From Emydura subglobosa (lineage: Eukaryota > Chordata > Testudines > Chelidae): a stretch of 64,000 nucleotides of DNA. The stretch spans positions 77,242,798 through 77,306,797 of the forward strand of contig ML679961.1 in the NCBI GenBank assembly GCA_007922225.1, in the 5' to 3' direction. Shown in pieces: positions 21,958-33,528 of the stretch (its first letter is position 1; the number at the start of each line of letters is the position of its first letter). The translations under genes and the position numbers were made by a program. Below the pieces are notes generated by a model. That model had not been told where the DNA came from, searched no databases, and worked only from the letters and a program-made list of their open reading frames with translations.

Positions 21958-23735
21958 AATGGAACAACAATAATTAAGATTAAAGCTAGTTTCCTATTAA
22001 TCAGATTTTCTTATGAAAAAGAATCTAATATCCTGAAATTTCACTTGTCACATGTCCATCTCAGGGTAGATTCTAGAATTCTGTGAAATCTGGGGGGAAA
22101 AAATCAAGTGGATATTTACAGTTAAAGGCCCAAAGATTGGGCTGAGGATCTTCTTAGTGTTTAACAATTACCATTACTGGCTTTTTGAAGCATTTACTCA
22201 CATTATTTGATTCCCTTTATCTCCAAAATGGCTTGATCACGAATTTCCCCATGTTTTTTGCTGTTTGGCCTTGCTGAAGAGAGGCTAATTTTTTGATGTG
22301 GTAGTTTTGTTTTTATTTAGCTTTTTGTTTTGTTGGGGTGGAGCTTGGAGAGGAATTACAAAGACTATATATAATACAAAGAGCTTGTAACTAGATGTGT
22401 ATATTTCACCCAAGGTAGGTAAGGAAGTGGTTAACTCGGGGCTAATTATAACAGGGCTGTAAAGAGGAGGAGATAGGAGGCTAGAGATGAACCTTGAGGG
22501 AAGAGGCTGCTTTCTGTGTTCCTGTTCTACCCAGTCCAGCAAACAGGCAGGATCAGAGAGTAAGAAGGAACTGCAGAGCTGGCTACCTGCTTTACCCAAA
22601 GGTACTATGCTGTTTTAAGAAGTCTTTAAATTAAAGTCTTCTGTTTTCACCCAGCTGAAGTCAATTATTGATGGCTTGAAATTTTGCTCCTTTTCTCCCT
22701 TAAGCTTAATTCCTCTACCCCCTGCTCCCACAACACCTCCCAGCCAGCAATTTAAGAATAAGAAGATTTATACTCTTGGCTTTTTTGATCAGTGCTTTAA
22801 AATTGCATTTAGTTAATGAAGAAATCAGTTAATGCTCTATAGATATAGTTTATGTATGTACTTCATTACATTAACACACCTTCACACCTTTTGAATCAGT
22901 TTCCTGAAGGAAAAATAGTATTTTGAACTGGAGGTCTGAAATTTTAAATCTTAACGGAGGAACTTAGATGTACACTTTACTCTGGTTAAGAAAACATTAT
23001 TAATAATGTAACATGCTGATTAGAAAAAATAGAGTAGGGCTTTAAATTTGATTGTTTTGTGTCCCAATTTACCAAAGCCATCTTTGGGGAAATCCGATCT
23101 AGAATGTTAGAATGAATTCATCTGAAAACAACTTGGGAGCCCATTATTGCTCACAGTACATTATGCTCTTTTAATTTTTAAAAGCGATTTGGTGTTGCAT
23201 GTGGGCCTTAATTACTTTTGGCCTTATTTATTTTTCCTTATTTATTAAGGTATTGGCCTTAATTACTTTTCAAGATGAATTATGATTTAATAAAAATCAA
23301 TAAATATTGACCTAAATGTTGGCTTGAGCTTGCCTGAGGTTATCTCTTCCTCTGAGAGAAGCCAATATTGTGTATCTTTAAGCTTTAATTAGTATTTTAT
23401 GATGATGAGTCAGCTACAATACTCAACAGTATATGACCAATACAAAAGAACATGTTCGTCTTTTAACAAGTAGAAATGTACATGCCTCTTGCACTGAGGT
23501 GAATATAGCTAAAACTACGCTATTTGGCTTGGGTATCAGCATTATTTACAAATGCACTAGCTTAGTTGTCACCAATTTATTTAAATTTAATAGTATTTTA
23601 TAAAGTCTCTTATGAAGATTGACTGCTGAACTTTTCAAAAGTTGTCAGATTGGCATTGCATTACAGTGTAACGCTTTGAATGTAAGCTGTCTGTCGTAAC
23701 ATTTTCTATCGCATTCTTTATACATACATTTAGTT
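21958..23735. other. Non-coding stretch with a possible conserved element
   Basis: No gene. The part at about 23,160-23,345 carries repeated TTAATTACTTTT blocks (23,208 and 23,258) and dense homeodomain-type TAAT motifs without simple repeats, the look of a developmental enhancer. Conservation cannot be tested here. Confidence 0.35.
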
Positions 23736-23739
23736 TGCT

Positions 23740-24965
23740 CTTTTGACCACGATTGAGCATTGAGCTGAGGTTTTGATTGAGATGTCCACAGTGATGTCCA
23801 GATTTTTTCCTCTCGAGTAGTTGCCTAATTTAGAATTTGGCAATATGTATAAGCAGTTCAAATTATTCCCTTCAAGGTGCATTACCTTGCAATTGTCAAC
23901 TCTTAATTTCATGTACCACTGTGCTGCTCATTTCCCTACTGTGGCTCTAACAGGTCTCTGTGAAGTCCCTCAGTCTTCTCTAATCTTGAATAACCTAAAT
24001 TTTGTCACCTGCAGATTTTGCTATGCCCCCCCCCCCCCCCCCCGCCCTTTTTCCAGATTAGTAATAAATCTGTCAAACAACGTTGGTCCTAGTATAGAAC
24101 TATGGGTGGAGGCCACCATCAACCTTTTGCCGTGTTAAAAATTGAACACTTATTATTGCTTTCAATCTCTTAGCCAATATCTGATCCATGGCAGTACCAT
24201 AGTCATGTCATAGTCTTACCCTATGACCATTTTCTTAATAGCTTATTTGAAGATTTTTATCAGGAGCTTTTTGAGAGTCCAACTAAATTATATTTCTTCA
24301 GTCAGTTCTTCTTTGGTCACTATATTGTGGACAAACTCATTGAATTCCAGTAGAATAGAGAGGCATGATTTGCCTTCAGAAAAACTCTGGTGGCTTGTCC
24401 CTGCATAGGTGTTTTATATTTGTTTTTTTTAATCATTGTTTTAACCACTTTTCATGGTACTAAAATAAGGCTGACTGATCTGTACTTTCTAAGACCACTT
24501 CTAATGCCTTTTTAAAATATAAGGTACAAAAGTTGTTACTGTTCAGTATCCTGATTAGCTGATTTTAATGAGACTGCATATTTTTGTTAACAGCTCAGCC
24601 ACTCCAGTCTCAAATTACTTCAGAATTCTTGGTATATGACTTTTTGCTGATTAACTTACTGATTGGTTTCAGCGTCAATTCTTTTGATACCGGTCTCTGG
24701 CATAACTTCCCTTTATTACCCGAAAAGAGTAACAGCTCTTGTTGGCTTTCCCTTAGCTGCTATTTTAAATAATCCTGCCATATGTTGTTAATTATTAATG
24801 CCAAAACATTTTTGATTGTTTCATTTTTGGGTAAGGTCAAGCCTATCCCTTCTGCGTAAACCCTTTCTTCTCCCCTCCCTCCCGCCCCCCCCCCCCCCAA
24901 AAAAAAAAGTCCCTTAAGCCCTTTATCTTTATACCATCTTCTTTTTCCATGCATTGCAACTCTGA
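23740..24965 (-). mobile_element. CR1 LINE reverse-transcriptase segment, antisense
   Basis: The + strand shows the antisense form of the CR1 ORF2. TCACCTGCAGATTTTGCTATG (24,006) reads as the F-A-D-D region in reverse. TTGGTCCTAGTATAGAACTATGG (24,084) corresponds to the S-V-L-G-P motif. CTCATTGAATTCCAGTAGAATAGAGAGGCATG (24,337) and GTACTTTCTAAG (24,482) continue in the expected 3'-to-5' order of the gene. All frames are broken by stops and indels, and an 18-base C run (24,026-24,043) and a C/A run (24,885-24,908) have grown inside it. It is an old minus-strand copy that no longer encodes a protein. Confidence 0.7.
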
Positions 24966-25290
24966 AATTTCTCTATGCCCCTGCTTTCCCTAATGTAGCT
25001 GGACCTATTTATGAAACCAAAAACTTTTCAGAGGAAGTTACTAAAGTGCTGCTAGAGATGATCCTTTTCCCCATGTATTCTAAATTTAATTTCCAGAACA
25101 AGTTCTAATAGTCCCTATGTTTTTGGTAACCAGTATGTACCTTGGTCACAGGCTTCTTCCCAGCACTCATTAGAACCTTGTCTGGATTTCTTTGTGGTAT
25201 CTGCCAACTTCCCCGTCAGTAGGCAAGTTGTTATCCTGTCGATGTCTCTAAAAGTTCTGGGAACACCATCTGCAAACCTTGCCTAAATGA
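24966..25290 (-). mobile_element. Possible 5' continuation of the antisense LINE
   Basis: Phrases such as GGTAACCAGTATGTACCTTGGTC and CCCAGCACTCATTAGAACC resemble antisense LINE-like text found beside CR1 in turtle DNA. I cannot tell whether it belongs to the same copy or to a separate element. Confidence 0.3.
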
Positions 25291-26425
25291 AGCATTTTCC
25301 TTCCAGTGGAAAAACATTTTAGTAGAAAAATATGCTTAGTGAGGGAATCAGAAAGCATGTTGTCATCAACTAAATGTTTACTCTTATAGTAAAGATTATC
25401 ACCAAACAAATATTTAAAAAATGTTATCGTGGGAAGATTTAGCTTCTGATAAATTCTGCTTTCTATTCTGGACTTTGCTTTTCTATAATCACGTTTTCAG
25501 CTTTTGAAAATGGCATCATTCTTGGTATCACTACGTTAGCTTTGATTTCCACATGACTATGTCATGGGAATGTGGAAGCCTACACCCTGCAGAGAAAAAT
25601 TGTACTTTTCAGGGTCTCTTTGGTTTCTGCTGGATCAGCGCATTGTGATTATATGCTTGAATCCAAATAACAATATACAGTACTATTCTTATGTCAGGGG
25701 GCTATTTTTTTCTTTTGTCATGCATAAGACTTAAAAAAAAAAGAAATTCCTGAGATAAAACTTTGTGTATATTTTGGGGTGAAGGAGGGGAAATAATTTA
25801 TTATTATTATTATTATTCTAAACAAGCTGACATGTTAAGTTATCTGGTACTGTCCATTTATTTGGCATTGCTTCCTCTCCTGCCTATGTAATGGACTAAA
25901 GCATTAAGTGTAATGAAATGTATTTATTTCCAGATACAGGGCCAGACGTTCCCACCGGAACTCCATGAGTTCAAATTCTTGCAGTTTGTCTTTGGTTTTC
26001 TGTTTCAGGGTTCCAACACTTGCTACCAGGTTATGGCAATAGGAGAATCTTGTCCTCTAGTTACAGTATATGTAACTCTCCTTTCCTAATTCTCTGTAGA
26101 AAAGTGAGTGATTGCTCTATATGGTCTATTTAACCTTTTATATTTTTATGCAAAGACAAGCATAATACTGCATATAATAGAAATTTGATGCCCACCAATT
26201 TAGTATCTAAGCATACTACCTCAAGCATTACCAGAGAATGTTTTTTTCTTTAACATTTTTTTTTCAACCCCACCTGATCTGGTTCACTGTACATCGGAGC
26301 AATTCCAAGGAGTTGTAGGTTGAATTAATCCATCCATGAAATTATTATCCAGCACATAAGCCTCAGTTCAGTTATATCTCCTCTTACACACTGATATTTT
26401 TAAAGGCTTTTGATTTATTAAGAAA
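25291..26425. other. Non-coding stretch
   Basis: AT-rich. The only clear item is the TTA microsatellite at 25,797-25,817. Confidence 0.5.
25797..25817 (+). repeat. (TTA)7 microsatellite
   Basis: Seven TTA units in a row, ending TTATTCTAAAC. Confidence 0.95.
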
Positions 26426-26429
26426 AATT

Positions 26430-26548
26430 AGCAAACAACTTATCTGTTTTGTCTGTGTCTGAATTAGATTGTAAACTGAGCTAGTTGGGTCAGGAACAAT
26501 ATCTTCTCATTTTTTGTAAAGTGCCAAGCACTCAATAAATAAATAACT
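26430..26548 (+). repeat. Ancient 'attgtaaactgagc' interspersed repeat fragment
   Basis: TTAGATTGTAAACTGAGC, then GGTCAGGAACAATATCTTCTC and AAGTGCCAAGCACTCAATAAATAAATAA. This is the order of an old amniote interspersed repeat (consensus of the type 'gattgtaagctc..ggcagggac..gcgcctagcacaat'). The same family is present at 12.55, 27.87 (reverse) and 47.73 kb. Confidence 0.5.
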
Positions 26549-26689
26549 TGGGTTAAAAAACATTGGAGACATATAATATTGATGATGATTCTCATCCTCA
26601 GGAACTCTTTCAGAACACCATGTGCAAACTAACACAACACAATGGAAATTAATTATACAGAATGCAAGAGAGGTAGCAGCATTTAATGG

Positions 26690-27864
26690 CATTCATCTCG
26701 GTGAAGTGAAAGGCATGCTGCTCGGTTGTGGCATGTCACTTTAAAAGGCAACATTATAAAGGCCTTTTGCTCCTTTAAGAAACTAAACATGAATGCTACT
26801 GCATCAAAGTGTCAATGTTTTGTATCCTCTTGCTGAGCCATATAAATATGATGATCGTAATAGTGATTACTAGAATTTGGATATTTTAATTTGGCATGAA
26901 TAATTCTAAGACATTGCCGTTCCACCCATATTTTTTTCTTAATACCAGTTGCTGGAGCTTGGTGAATAATGCATAAAATTCTGTGAATATCAGTTCTGAT
27001 TTTTAAGTGAACTTGTTTAACAAAGGGTGTGAAAATGACAATTTTCTGTAGACACTTGAGTGATCCAGTTACATAGCACTCATGCTTGTAGAAAATGAAT
27101 TTTGAGGCCTATTTCATTCTTCATTTTAGAAGAGCCTGTGCACTTATACACTTGGAGAACAAAAACAATTACCTGTGACTTATGGTCTACCACAATTAGC
27201 AAAACTAGCTTCAAATTCAGAAAATTCACAATCAGTCCTAATAATAATAATAAAATATTCATTCACTATGAAGAACAAGTTCAAGGACACTGATCTGCTC
27301 ATGGATATTTCACAAACACAAAAAAGGGTTAAATTCATCAAAATGTTTGGTAGAGCTAAGAAAATAATTGGCATCACATGTATGATGCTAAGGAAGTCAG
27401 TCTTCTGTGGAGAACTGACTAGGCACCTGTCCTAATTTGAATAGCTAGATAAGATACATGACAGTGAAAGTGTTGATGTAAAACCTTGCGGATAGGTAAA
27501 AGGCTAATTGTGAGCCTGGCACTGAGAGAGGCTGAACAGCACAACACCTGCTGACATTTAGTGGGACTTTCGGATGTCCGTCACCTCTCAGGACCAGGCT
27601 GCTTATTTGCCTGGGGTGAGGTTCCAGAAACCCTGTCCATAGCCATACATAGTATGTTTAACCACTAATTAATTAAAAAAAACAAAACCCTCTTGTTCTT
27701 GTAGCAATCCTGCAAGGTATTGAGTGCCCCCTTATCCCAGTAACTTCAGTGGGAGTTCAGGGTACATGTGCATCTGACACTCAGAATTTGGCAGGATTTA
27801 GCCACTAGTAGGCAGAGATCTTCCAAAACATTAATCTTCAGTGCATTTCCCTGAACTTTATAAG
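26690..27864. other. Non-coding stretch with a possible conserved element
   Basis: No gene. The segment 26,700-27,030 (CTGCTCGGTTGTGG to AACTTGTTTAAC) is non-repetitive, has TATAAATATGATGA and TGAATAATGCATAAAATT blocks and looks like a conserved non-coding element. At 27,238-27,252 there is a short TAA run. Confidence 0.35.
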
Positions 27865-28032
27865 AATATTCTCATTATTTGCATTGCAATAGCACTTGGA
27901 GGCCCTGAACAGGATGGTGCCCCTCATTGTGCTGGATACTGTACAAGCCCAGAGGCAAACACTGTTCCTGTCCTAAAGAGCTCACCCCCCTAATTTGAAA
28001 CAAGAGATAACGAAATACATGCAACAAGCCAT
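27865..28032 (-). repeat. Ancient interspersed repeat, reverse copy
   Basis: The + strand reads AGCACTTGGAGGCCCTGAAC, CCCTCATTGTGCTGGATACTG and CTGTCCTAAAGAGCTC. This is the reverse complement of the family described at 26.43 kb (GAGCTCTTTGGG..GGGAC..CAGCGCCTAGCACAATGGGG type). Confidence 0.6.
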
Positions 28033-28238
28033 AGACGGAATTGGGGAATGCAGCAGCAATTTGATGATATAAACTGTGTGCATAACTTGATGATTTCAAA
28101 GCATTTGTAAATTTTGTTTTGAATGAATGAATATGGCATAGTTGAATGTCACCACATGTAGAGAGAAGCAGCCAGAGCCAATGCTGAAGCAAATTATATT
28201 TAGGTAGTTGATGTAACTATTAAAATAGTTAGCTGCAG

Positions 28239-28380
28239 TAAATGATATCTTGTATATCCCCACTTCATGGATTTGCTGTGTATTGGAGATTTCCAACCAC
28301 GGGGACCAAAACAACATGAAAAGGCCATAAGTGAGTTCAACAACATTGCAATCGACAGAGTAGCAGCTGCTTACATAAGG
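28239..28380 (+). other. Candidate exon with ATG and phase-0 donor (weak)
   Basis: A strong donor, ATAAGG/GTGAGT with GT at 28,381, ends an open frame that starts at ATG 28,267 and runs exactly 38 codons to the donor. The peptide begins MDLLCIGDFQPRGPK and ends RVAAAYIR. An in-frame TGA lies 24 bases before the ATG. An AG acceptor at 28,237-28,238 has a poor pyrimidine tract. If real it would be the first coding exon spliced to an upstream non-coding exon such as the CpG-island one. I do not recognise the peptide, and a 38-codon frame is not significant alone. Confidence 0.25.
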
Positions 28381-29890
28381 GTGAGTTTGCCCAAAACATC
28401 TTTTTATTTGACACTTCTGACTTAAAAGGCATCCTAAAACCTTGCCAGGGCATAGTTTATAGTGTTGAGAATATATAAAGGATATGTATTTTTCCTATAT
28501 TGTAGAGCAATAAAGTTTTTGTTAATTTTCATTACTGATAATGGATACTGAACTAATCCTGTTAATTTTGAGTTTCTCCTTTACTCTACCCATATACATA
28601 TAACGGGAACCAGATTTGTTTGTCTCTTATACTGAAGCACTTTGCTAAGGTAACATGTGACATCCAACACCTGATACTGTTGCCAAGATACACAGCATCA
28701 GAGAATTGGTAGTTTGCAGTATTAGAAATATGATTTCCAACTCTAATTTCTAAATATGGATTGCTTGGTTTAATAGACTGAATGATTTATGGGTATAATC
28801 CTTGGGTTTATCCTCTCATAAAGCCCAGGGTATGGCAAATTCCCAGCAGCTATATTGATTGATCATACTGTATATAGTTTCACTGTAGTCGTATAAATAC
28901 TTTAGGTGGACTTGGTCAATTAACATTCTGATTGCATAATAGCATGTCTGTATTTGTTGGGTAGAGCTGTTTAATCTTAGGAAAGAATGGAAAGGTGCAG
29001 GTATTGTCCGTTCCTGGGGACATTCTGAAAAGCGCACATCTGTTCAAGGTTATTTTTTTTTTCCCCTCCCCAAATACTTATCTTCCCCCTGAAATGCCGT
29101 AATCACTTCTAATCTTGGATCAGAATTGGGTGTTCTTAACTGTTGATCATGCTCTTCAGGACTCCAGGTGACTTTTTTAATTTGATCTCAGTTCTTTGTA
29201 ACACCAGTTGCTCAATTGTACAGTTACTATAATGAGAACTGCACGTAGCAGGACAAAAGACAGTACTTTCAATCTCTTGATAAATGGCAGACAGAACGAG
29301 TGAAAATAAAGCGGTGTGATAAAAATTGATTAAATTATGTGAAATAACAGTCTCTCTTCTCTCAGTGCAACAGTGGCAATCTTTTTAAAATTAGAAATGG
29401 ATCCACCATGTCCCACAGCTCCAGTTATGGCAACCATCCCAAAATCAGGCATCAGTAATGTAGACCATTATTACATAATACAGTTGAGCTTATGTAGCAA
29501 AGCTGCAGCTCAAAGAAGCATGGAAAACAAATGATACTGTTTTAATGAGACCGCTCCCAAAAGATACTACAACCAAAATTTCATTTTGCAGATAAGATTT
29601 CATGTAATTTGTTATGGCAACTGAAAAACATAACTTGGGTCTTTGTTGTAGTCTTACCCAGAGCTTACACAGCCACTTTCTCTATTACCAAGAGAAACTT
29701 TTTAACCCTTCTGCAGTTTCTTAGGTCTCATTTGCTGGACTGCGTTCCACAGTTGAATACGACTGTAAACGTCAGTGGTAGTAATGATTACAGTTATAAT
29801 GTCCCATTGTAAATTATGTCCTTACCTACCCTTAAGCAGATGCACTCACTGTCACAGTAGAGAGATCTTGGTGAGGGAAGTGAGGCTGAG
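28381..29890. other. Non-coding stretch
   Basis: AT-rich, no repeat or exon recognised. Confidence 0.5.
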
Positions 29891-29894
29891 TAAG

Positions 29895-30072
29895 GGCTTG
29901 CTATATGGGGCATCTGTGCCACTAGAAGTACCTCTCTTTCCTGAGAGGTGGTAGCTATGTTGATGGTAGAAGCCCTCCCATTGATATAGCGCCATCTATA
30001 CTGGGGGTTAGGTCAGTAGAACTACATTGTATTTTGTTTACATCCCTACTGACATAATTTTGTAGTTAAGAC
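29895..30072 (+). mobile_element. Harbinger-like MITE copy, partial
   Basis: GGTGGTAGCTATGTTGATGG, GCCCTCCCATTGATATAGCGC, CATCTATACTGGGGGTTAGG and a closing GTAGTTAAGACCAAGG match the interior and right end of the MITE at 18.54 kb. The left end is degraded. Confidence 0.6.
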
Positions 30073-30440
30073 CAAGGCTAAGTTTCAGAAGATAAGTTAA
30101 AAGAAAATAATTAAAGTTCACCAAAAGTATAGGCAAAATCTAAAAACTCCCCCTTTCTTTAGTTTTGTTATGAGAAATATTGATCTGAATTAATTTTCCT
30201 TTAAAAAGAAAAGGGGGTGGGGAGGATGAGAGCTATGAAAGATGGGGTAGTGGTGCTGGAACAATTTTTATAGTGGAGGTGTTGAGCCATTGAACCAAAC
30301 TGTAAACCCTGTATGTAATGAAAACCACTTCAAGCCAGAGGGTGTGGCAGCACACCCCTAGTTCCTGAACCTATGAAATGGGGTGTGTCCAAAGAAATAA
30401 AATAAAAAGGGGCAAATAATAAAAAGGGAGAAAGGATGAA
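30073..30440. other. Non-coding stretch
   Basis: AT-rich, with an AAAGAAAAGGGGGTGGGGAGG purine block at 30,207. Nothing else recognised. Confidence 0.5.
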
Positions 30441-30449
30441 CCTGTTAAA

Positions 30450-30590
30450 GTCCCTGATTTAGCAAGGTACTTAAGCATGTGCTTAACTTTAAGTATGGGA
30501 ATAGCCTCATTGGAGCCAATGGGATTATTTGCATAATAAAAGATAAACATACTTAAATACCTTGCTGAAAATGCTGTCTAAATGTGATTC
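30450..30590. repeat. Ancient palindromic repeat ('acttaagcatgtgctta')
   Basis: GATTTAGCAAGGTACTTAAGC and its near complement ACTTAAATACCTTGCTGAAA flank a core GGAGCCAATGGGATTA. It is a foldback of about 110 bp, and a second copy lies at 31.02-31.16 kb. Confidence 0.6.
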
Positions 30591-31015
30591 AGTTCTGCCT
30601 ATGTAAAAATAGCAGCTTAATCAACAGCTCTCCCATGTGTGTTTGAGTTGGATATACTTAGTTAAGTGACAACAAGGTCTGACTGCTTTTTTGTTCCTGC
30701 TAGCCCTGCAGAGCCAATACAACTGAAAGAAAGATTCTCTGTCTTGTGAGCATCATCACCAGAATAACTACATTTCAGTCAGTTACACCTGCGCAATCCC
30801 ACTAACAGCAATGGAACTGCATAGGTGTCAGTGAGGGTACCAAGTAAGTAGTTCTTACTCACATTGACTGAATCACTTGGTGTAAGAGCTGTGGGCTTGT
30901 CTCCCCCCCTCTTATTTAAGGCCTGATTCTTCAGCTGAGATGAAGACCCTTCACTTGTTTAAACTTCCTTCACTTTCCCTTTGCCCTTGATAGGAATTTT
31001 GTCTGCCTAGGGACA
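30591..31015. other. Non-coding stretch
   Basis: No gene. Phrases at 30,776-30,890 (CAGTTACACCTGCGCAATCCC, TGAATCACTTGGTG) resemble a further old palindromic repeat. Confidence 0.4.
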
Positions 31016-31019
31016 TTAG

Positions 31020-31160
31020 AATTGGATACTTAAGACTTAAGCACGTGCTTAAGTGTTTTGTTGAGCTAATTAAGTATAAATGGTCCCACTGATTCCAAGG
31101 GGTTACTCATGTGCTTAAAGATAAGCACATGCTTAAGTGTTTGTTGATTTGGGGCCTTTG
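31020..31160. repeat. Ancient palindromic repeat, second copy
   Basis: AGACTTAAGCACGTGCTTAAG and AAGCACATGCTTAAGTGTTTG are complementary around CCCACTGATTCCAAGGGG. Same family as 30.45 kb. Confidence 0.65.
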
Positions 31161-32800
31161 TGATTAGAGTTTGAGTGCTTTTGATCATTACTGAGAAATA
31201 CTAGAGAAATTAAAGTAAAAGCACACACCCACATCCACCTACCCACCAATTGCCATGGATAACTTTTAGTTTCTTGTTCAATTCAGCTTTTCATTGGTTC
31301 ACTTAATTGTTGACTCCTTGGAGATGGACAACTTATGAATCCTGTTTGAAAATATGCCTGCTAAATAAAAGATGAGAATGTGTGTTTCTCTATTTTTGCT
31401 ACTTTGTAATTTATACATCTTTTTGCATTTGGTCAGTTTCACTGTTTTCACCTTCCTCTCTGAAATTCCCCTCAGATAATATTCCAGACCTTTTTCTTCA
31501 CACTTTCTGTCATAGTTTCTTGTCTGGGAAAACGTGGATGAAAGGGGTCTTTATTTAGTTCCCAAATGTGTGCATTTCACTGTGTCATAGGGTGTGTGAT
31601 CGCATATCATCACTTACTGCAATATGATACACATGTTGGGGATTTAAAGAACAGACTATTTTTTCTGTGCAAACACCATCATTGCATTACCTCTTAGCAG
31701 TCTTTGCTCTTACAGTTGCTTTATTGCAGTCATAATTTTTCAAATCTCTCAATAAATACCATTTTGCAGAGAAGATGTGTTGAAAGACCACTTTTTCCTG
31801 TCTGGACTATGTTGATTTTCCTGTTTATAGAGAGACGTATGTCCACATCACAAATCCAATCATCCCATTTGGTCTTAATAGAGAGGAAAAAGAATGAGTG
31901 GAGACTGAACTATGCTCTTGCTCAGTTTTGCGGTATGAGATGAGATATATCTGAGACATAATGTGGGAGGATGTAGTGCTTTGCCCATGTTGTAATTGTA
32001 TATTGAAGATAGAGGTCTTCACTGTCAATCCAGCACCCTTTGCCAACTCTGCATTCATGTGTGTGTATCAAAGTAGCATACTGAGCTAATTGAATTATTT
32101 GTCACAAACTATTTACCCCAAGTAATTTCTTCCTGGTTGTGAACCTGTCCTGACTTCTACATAAGTATTGTTCCTAATTATTCATCTGGTAGTGTTTTGC
32201 ACTAACTTCTTCCTATGGAGTTTTCATGAAGTGCTTGCTTAATCTCCATGCTAGTTGGGCAGTATGTGATTGGTTTATTTAAACTTTTGAAAAAGGAGGA
32301 AAACAAATGACAAAGCACTTGTTTGAATTTTCACTTGAATAATCATTCAAGCTTAAATTCTTGAGATTCAAGATTCATAAATGTTTTCACTAATAGAATG
32401 GTAGTTGTTCATAAGTGTTCAAACAACTTATGCCCACAAATGACAGTCGATTGTACAGGAAATTAAAACTATATATTTTAAAATATATTTAATTATGTGC
32501 CTATTAAATAGCCACTTGCAAAACACTTACCAATGATTATCATAAATACATATTCACCTTCTGCTAAGGCTCATTAGAAGAGGTGACTTATTCAAGGCAT
32601 GGCAGATCCACTGAATTAGCAGCATATGATAGTATTTATCTAGTAGGAGTTCTTTTGTTGGGGTTGATTTGGCATAGTGACACATGGGGGTTTTTTTTTT
32701 TTGTTTGAATTTTTTTTTTTAAAAACTTCACTTGGAACAGTCTCCCACGAGTAGTTGTGGGGGATATATAACCTAATTAGTTAAGTTATAAATGTCGCAA
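31161..32800. other. Non-coding stretch
   Basis: AT-rich, no repeat or exon recognised apart from T runs at 32,690-32,720. Frames at 31,704-31,943 and 31,825-32,058 lie opposite each other and have no signature. Confidence 0.5.
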
Positions 32801-32809
32801 GTTCTCACT

Positions 32810-33462
32810 GGGATTATATGACATGATTGCCTGCAATGGTGGGGGGGCTGAACTCGGTGGCCCAAGTGGTCCTTTCCTGTTCTGTATCCTAAATCTCATA
32901 CTTCAGGGCTTCAGATAATACCTCACATGGATCTGGAAGGAAAAAAAAATAATTAAAGGGGAAAATTTAATTCCTGCCTCTGAATGAGAATTGACCATGG
33001 CTGGGGCTGAGACACTGGGTCTGGTGGTTGGTGATGTGAGGTGGTACAGAGAATTCTCTCTCAAATGCTTCCTGGTAGGTCTTGCTCACATGCTCAGGAT
33101 CTAACTAATCATCATTTCTGGGGCTGAGATGGACTTTTCCCCTAGCTCAGATTGGCAGGGACCTTGCAACATGGGAGTCTGAGTTACTAGTCAGGATGAT
33201 CAGGGCATATTTCACCAAATCAATTCCCTGGTATTGCTGAGGCCTCAAGCATCGGAGCACTTTCATCACTTCTCATCTGTCTGTGGCACACAGTAATTTA
33301 ATCTCCAGAGATCTGTAATACTTTCATCTAATTCAAATCATTGGTCTTGATGCAGGGTTATCTGGGAAGTATTTAGTGGCCTGTAATGTGCAGAAGGTCA
33401 GACTAGATTTTTTTTTTCTGGTGGTCCCTTCTCATCTTAAACTCTGACTCTATATGACATTG
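32810..33462 (+). mobile_element. CR1 LINE 3' end
   Basis: The order of phrases follows the CR1 3' UTR: GATGGACTTTTCCCC, CAGATTGGCAGGGACC, CAGGATGATCAGGGCATATTTCACC, CCCTGGTATTGCTGAGGCC, then GGCCTGTAATGTGCAGAAGG, TCAGACTAGAT, GGTGGTCCCTTCTCATCTTAAA. A separate older tail-like phrase (GAACTCGGTGGCCCAAGTGGTCC at about 32,850) suggests two stacked CR1 tails. 5'-truncated, no coding part. Confidence 0.7.
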
Positions 33463-33528
33463 GCTGATAAAACTAATTGAAACGTTATGTAGTATTAGGA
33501 CTTAACAGATTCTAAACATTTTGTTATG

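Noticed and set aside
24020..24050. C18 run as a regulatory i-motif or G-quadruplex site
   Set aside because: It lies in a dead antisense CR1 copy and is most simply a homopolymer expansion.
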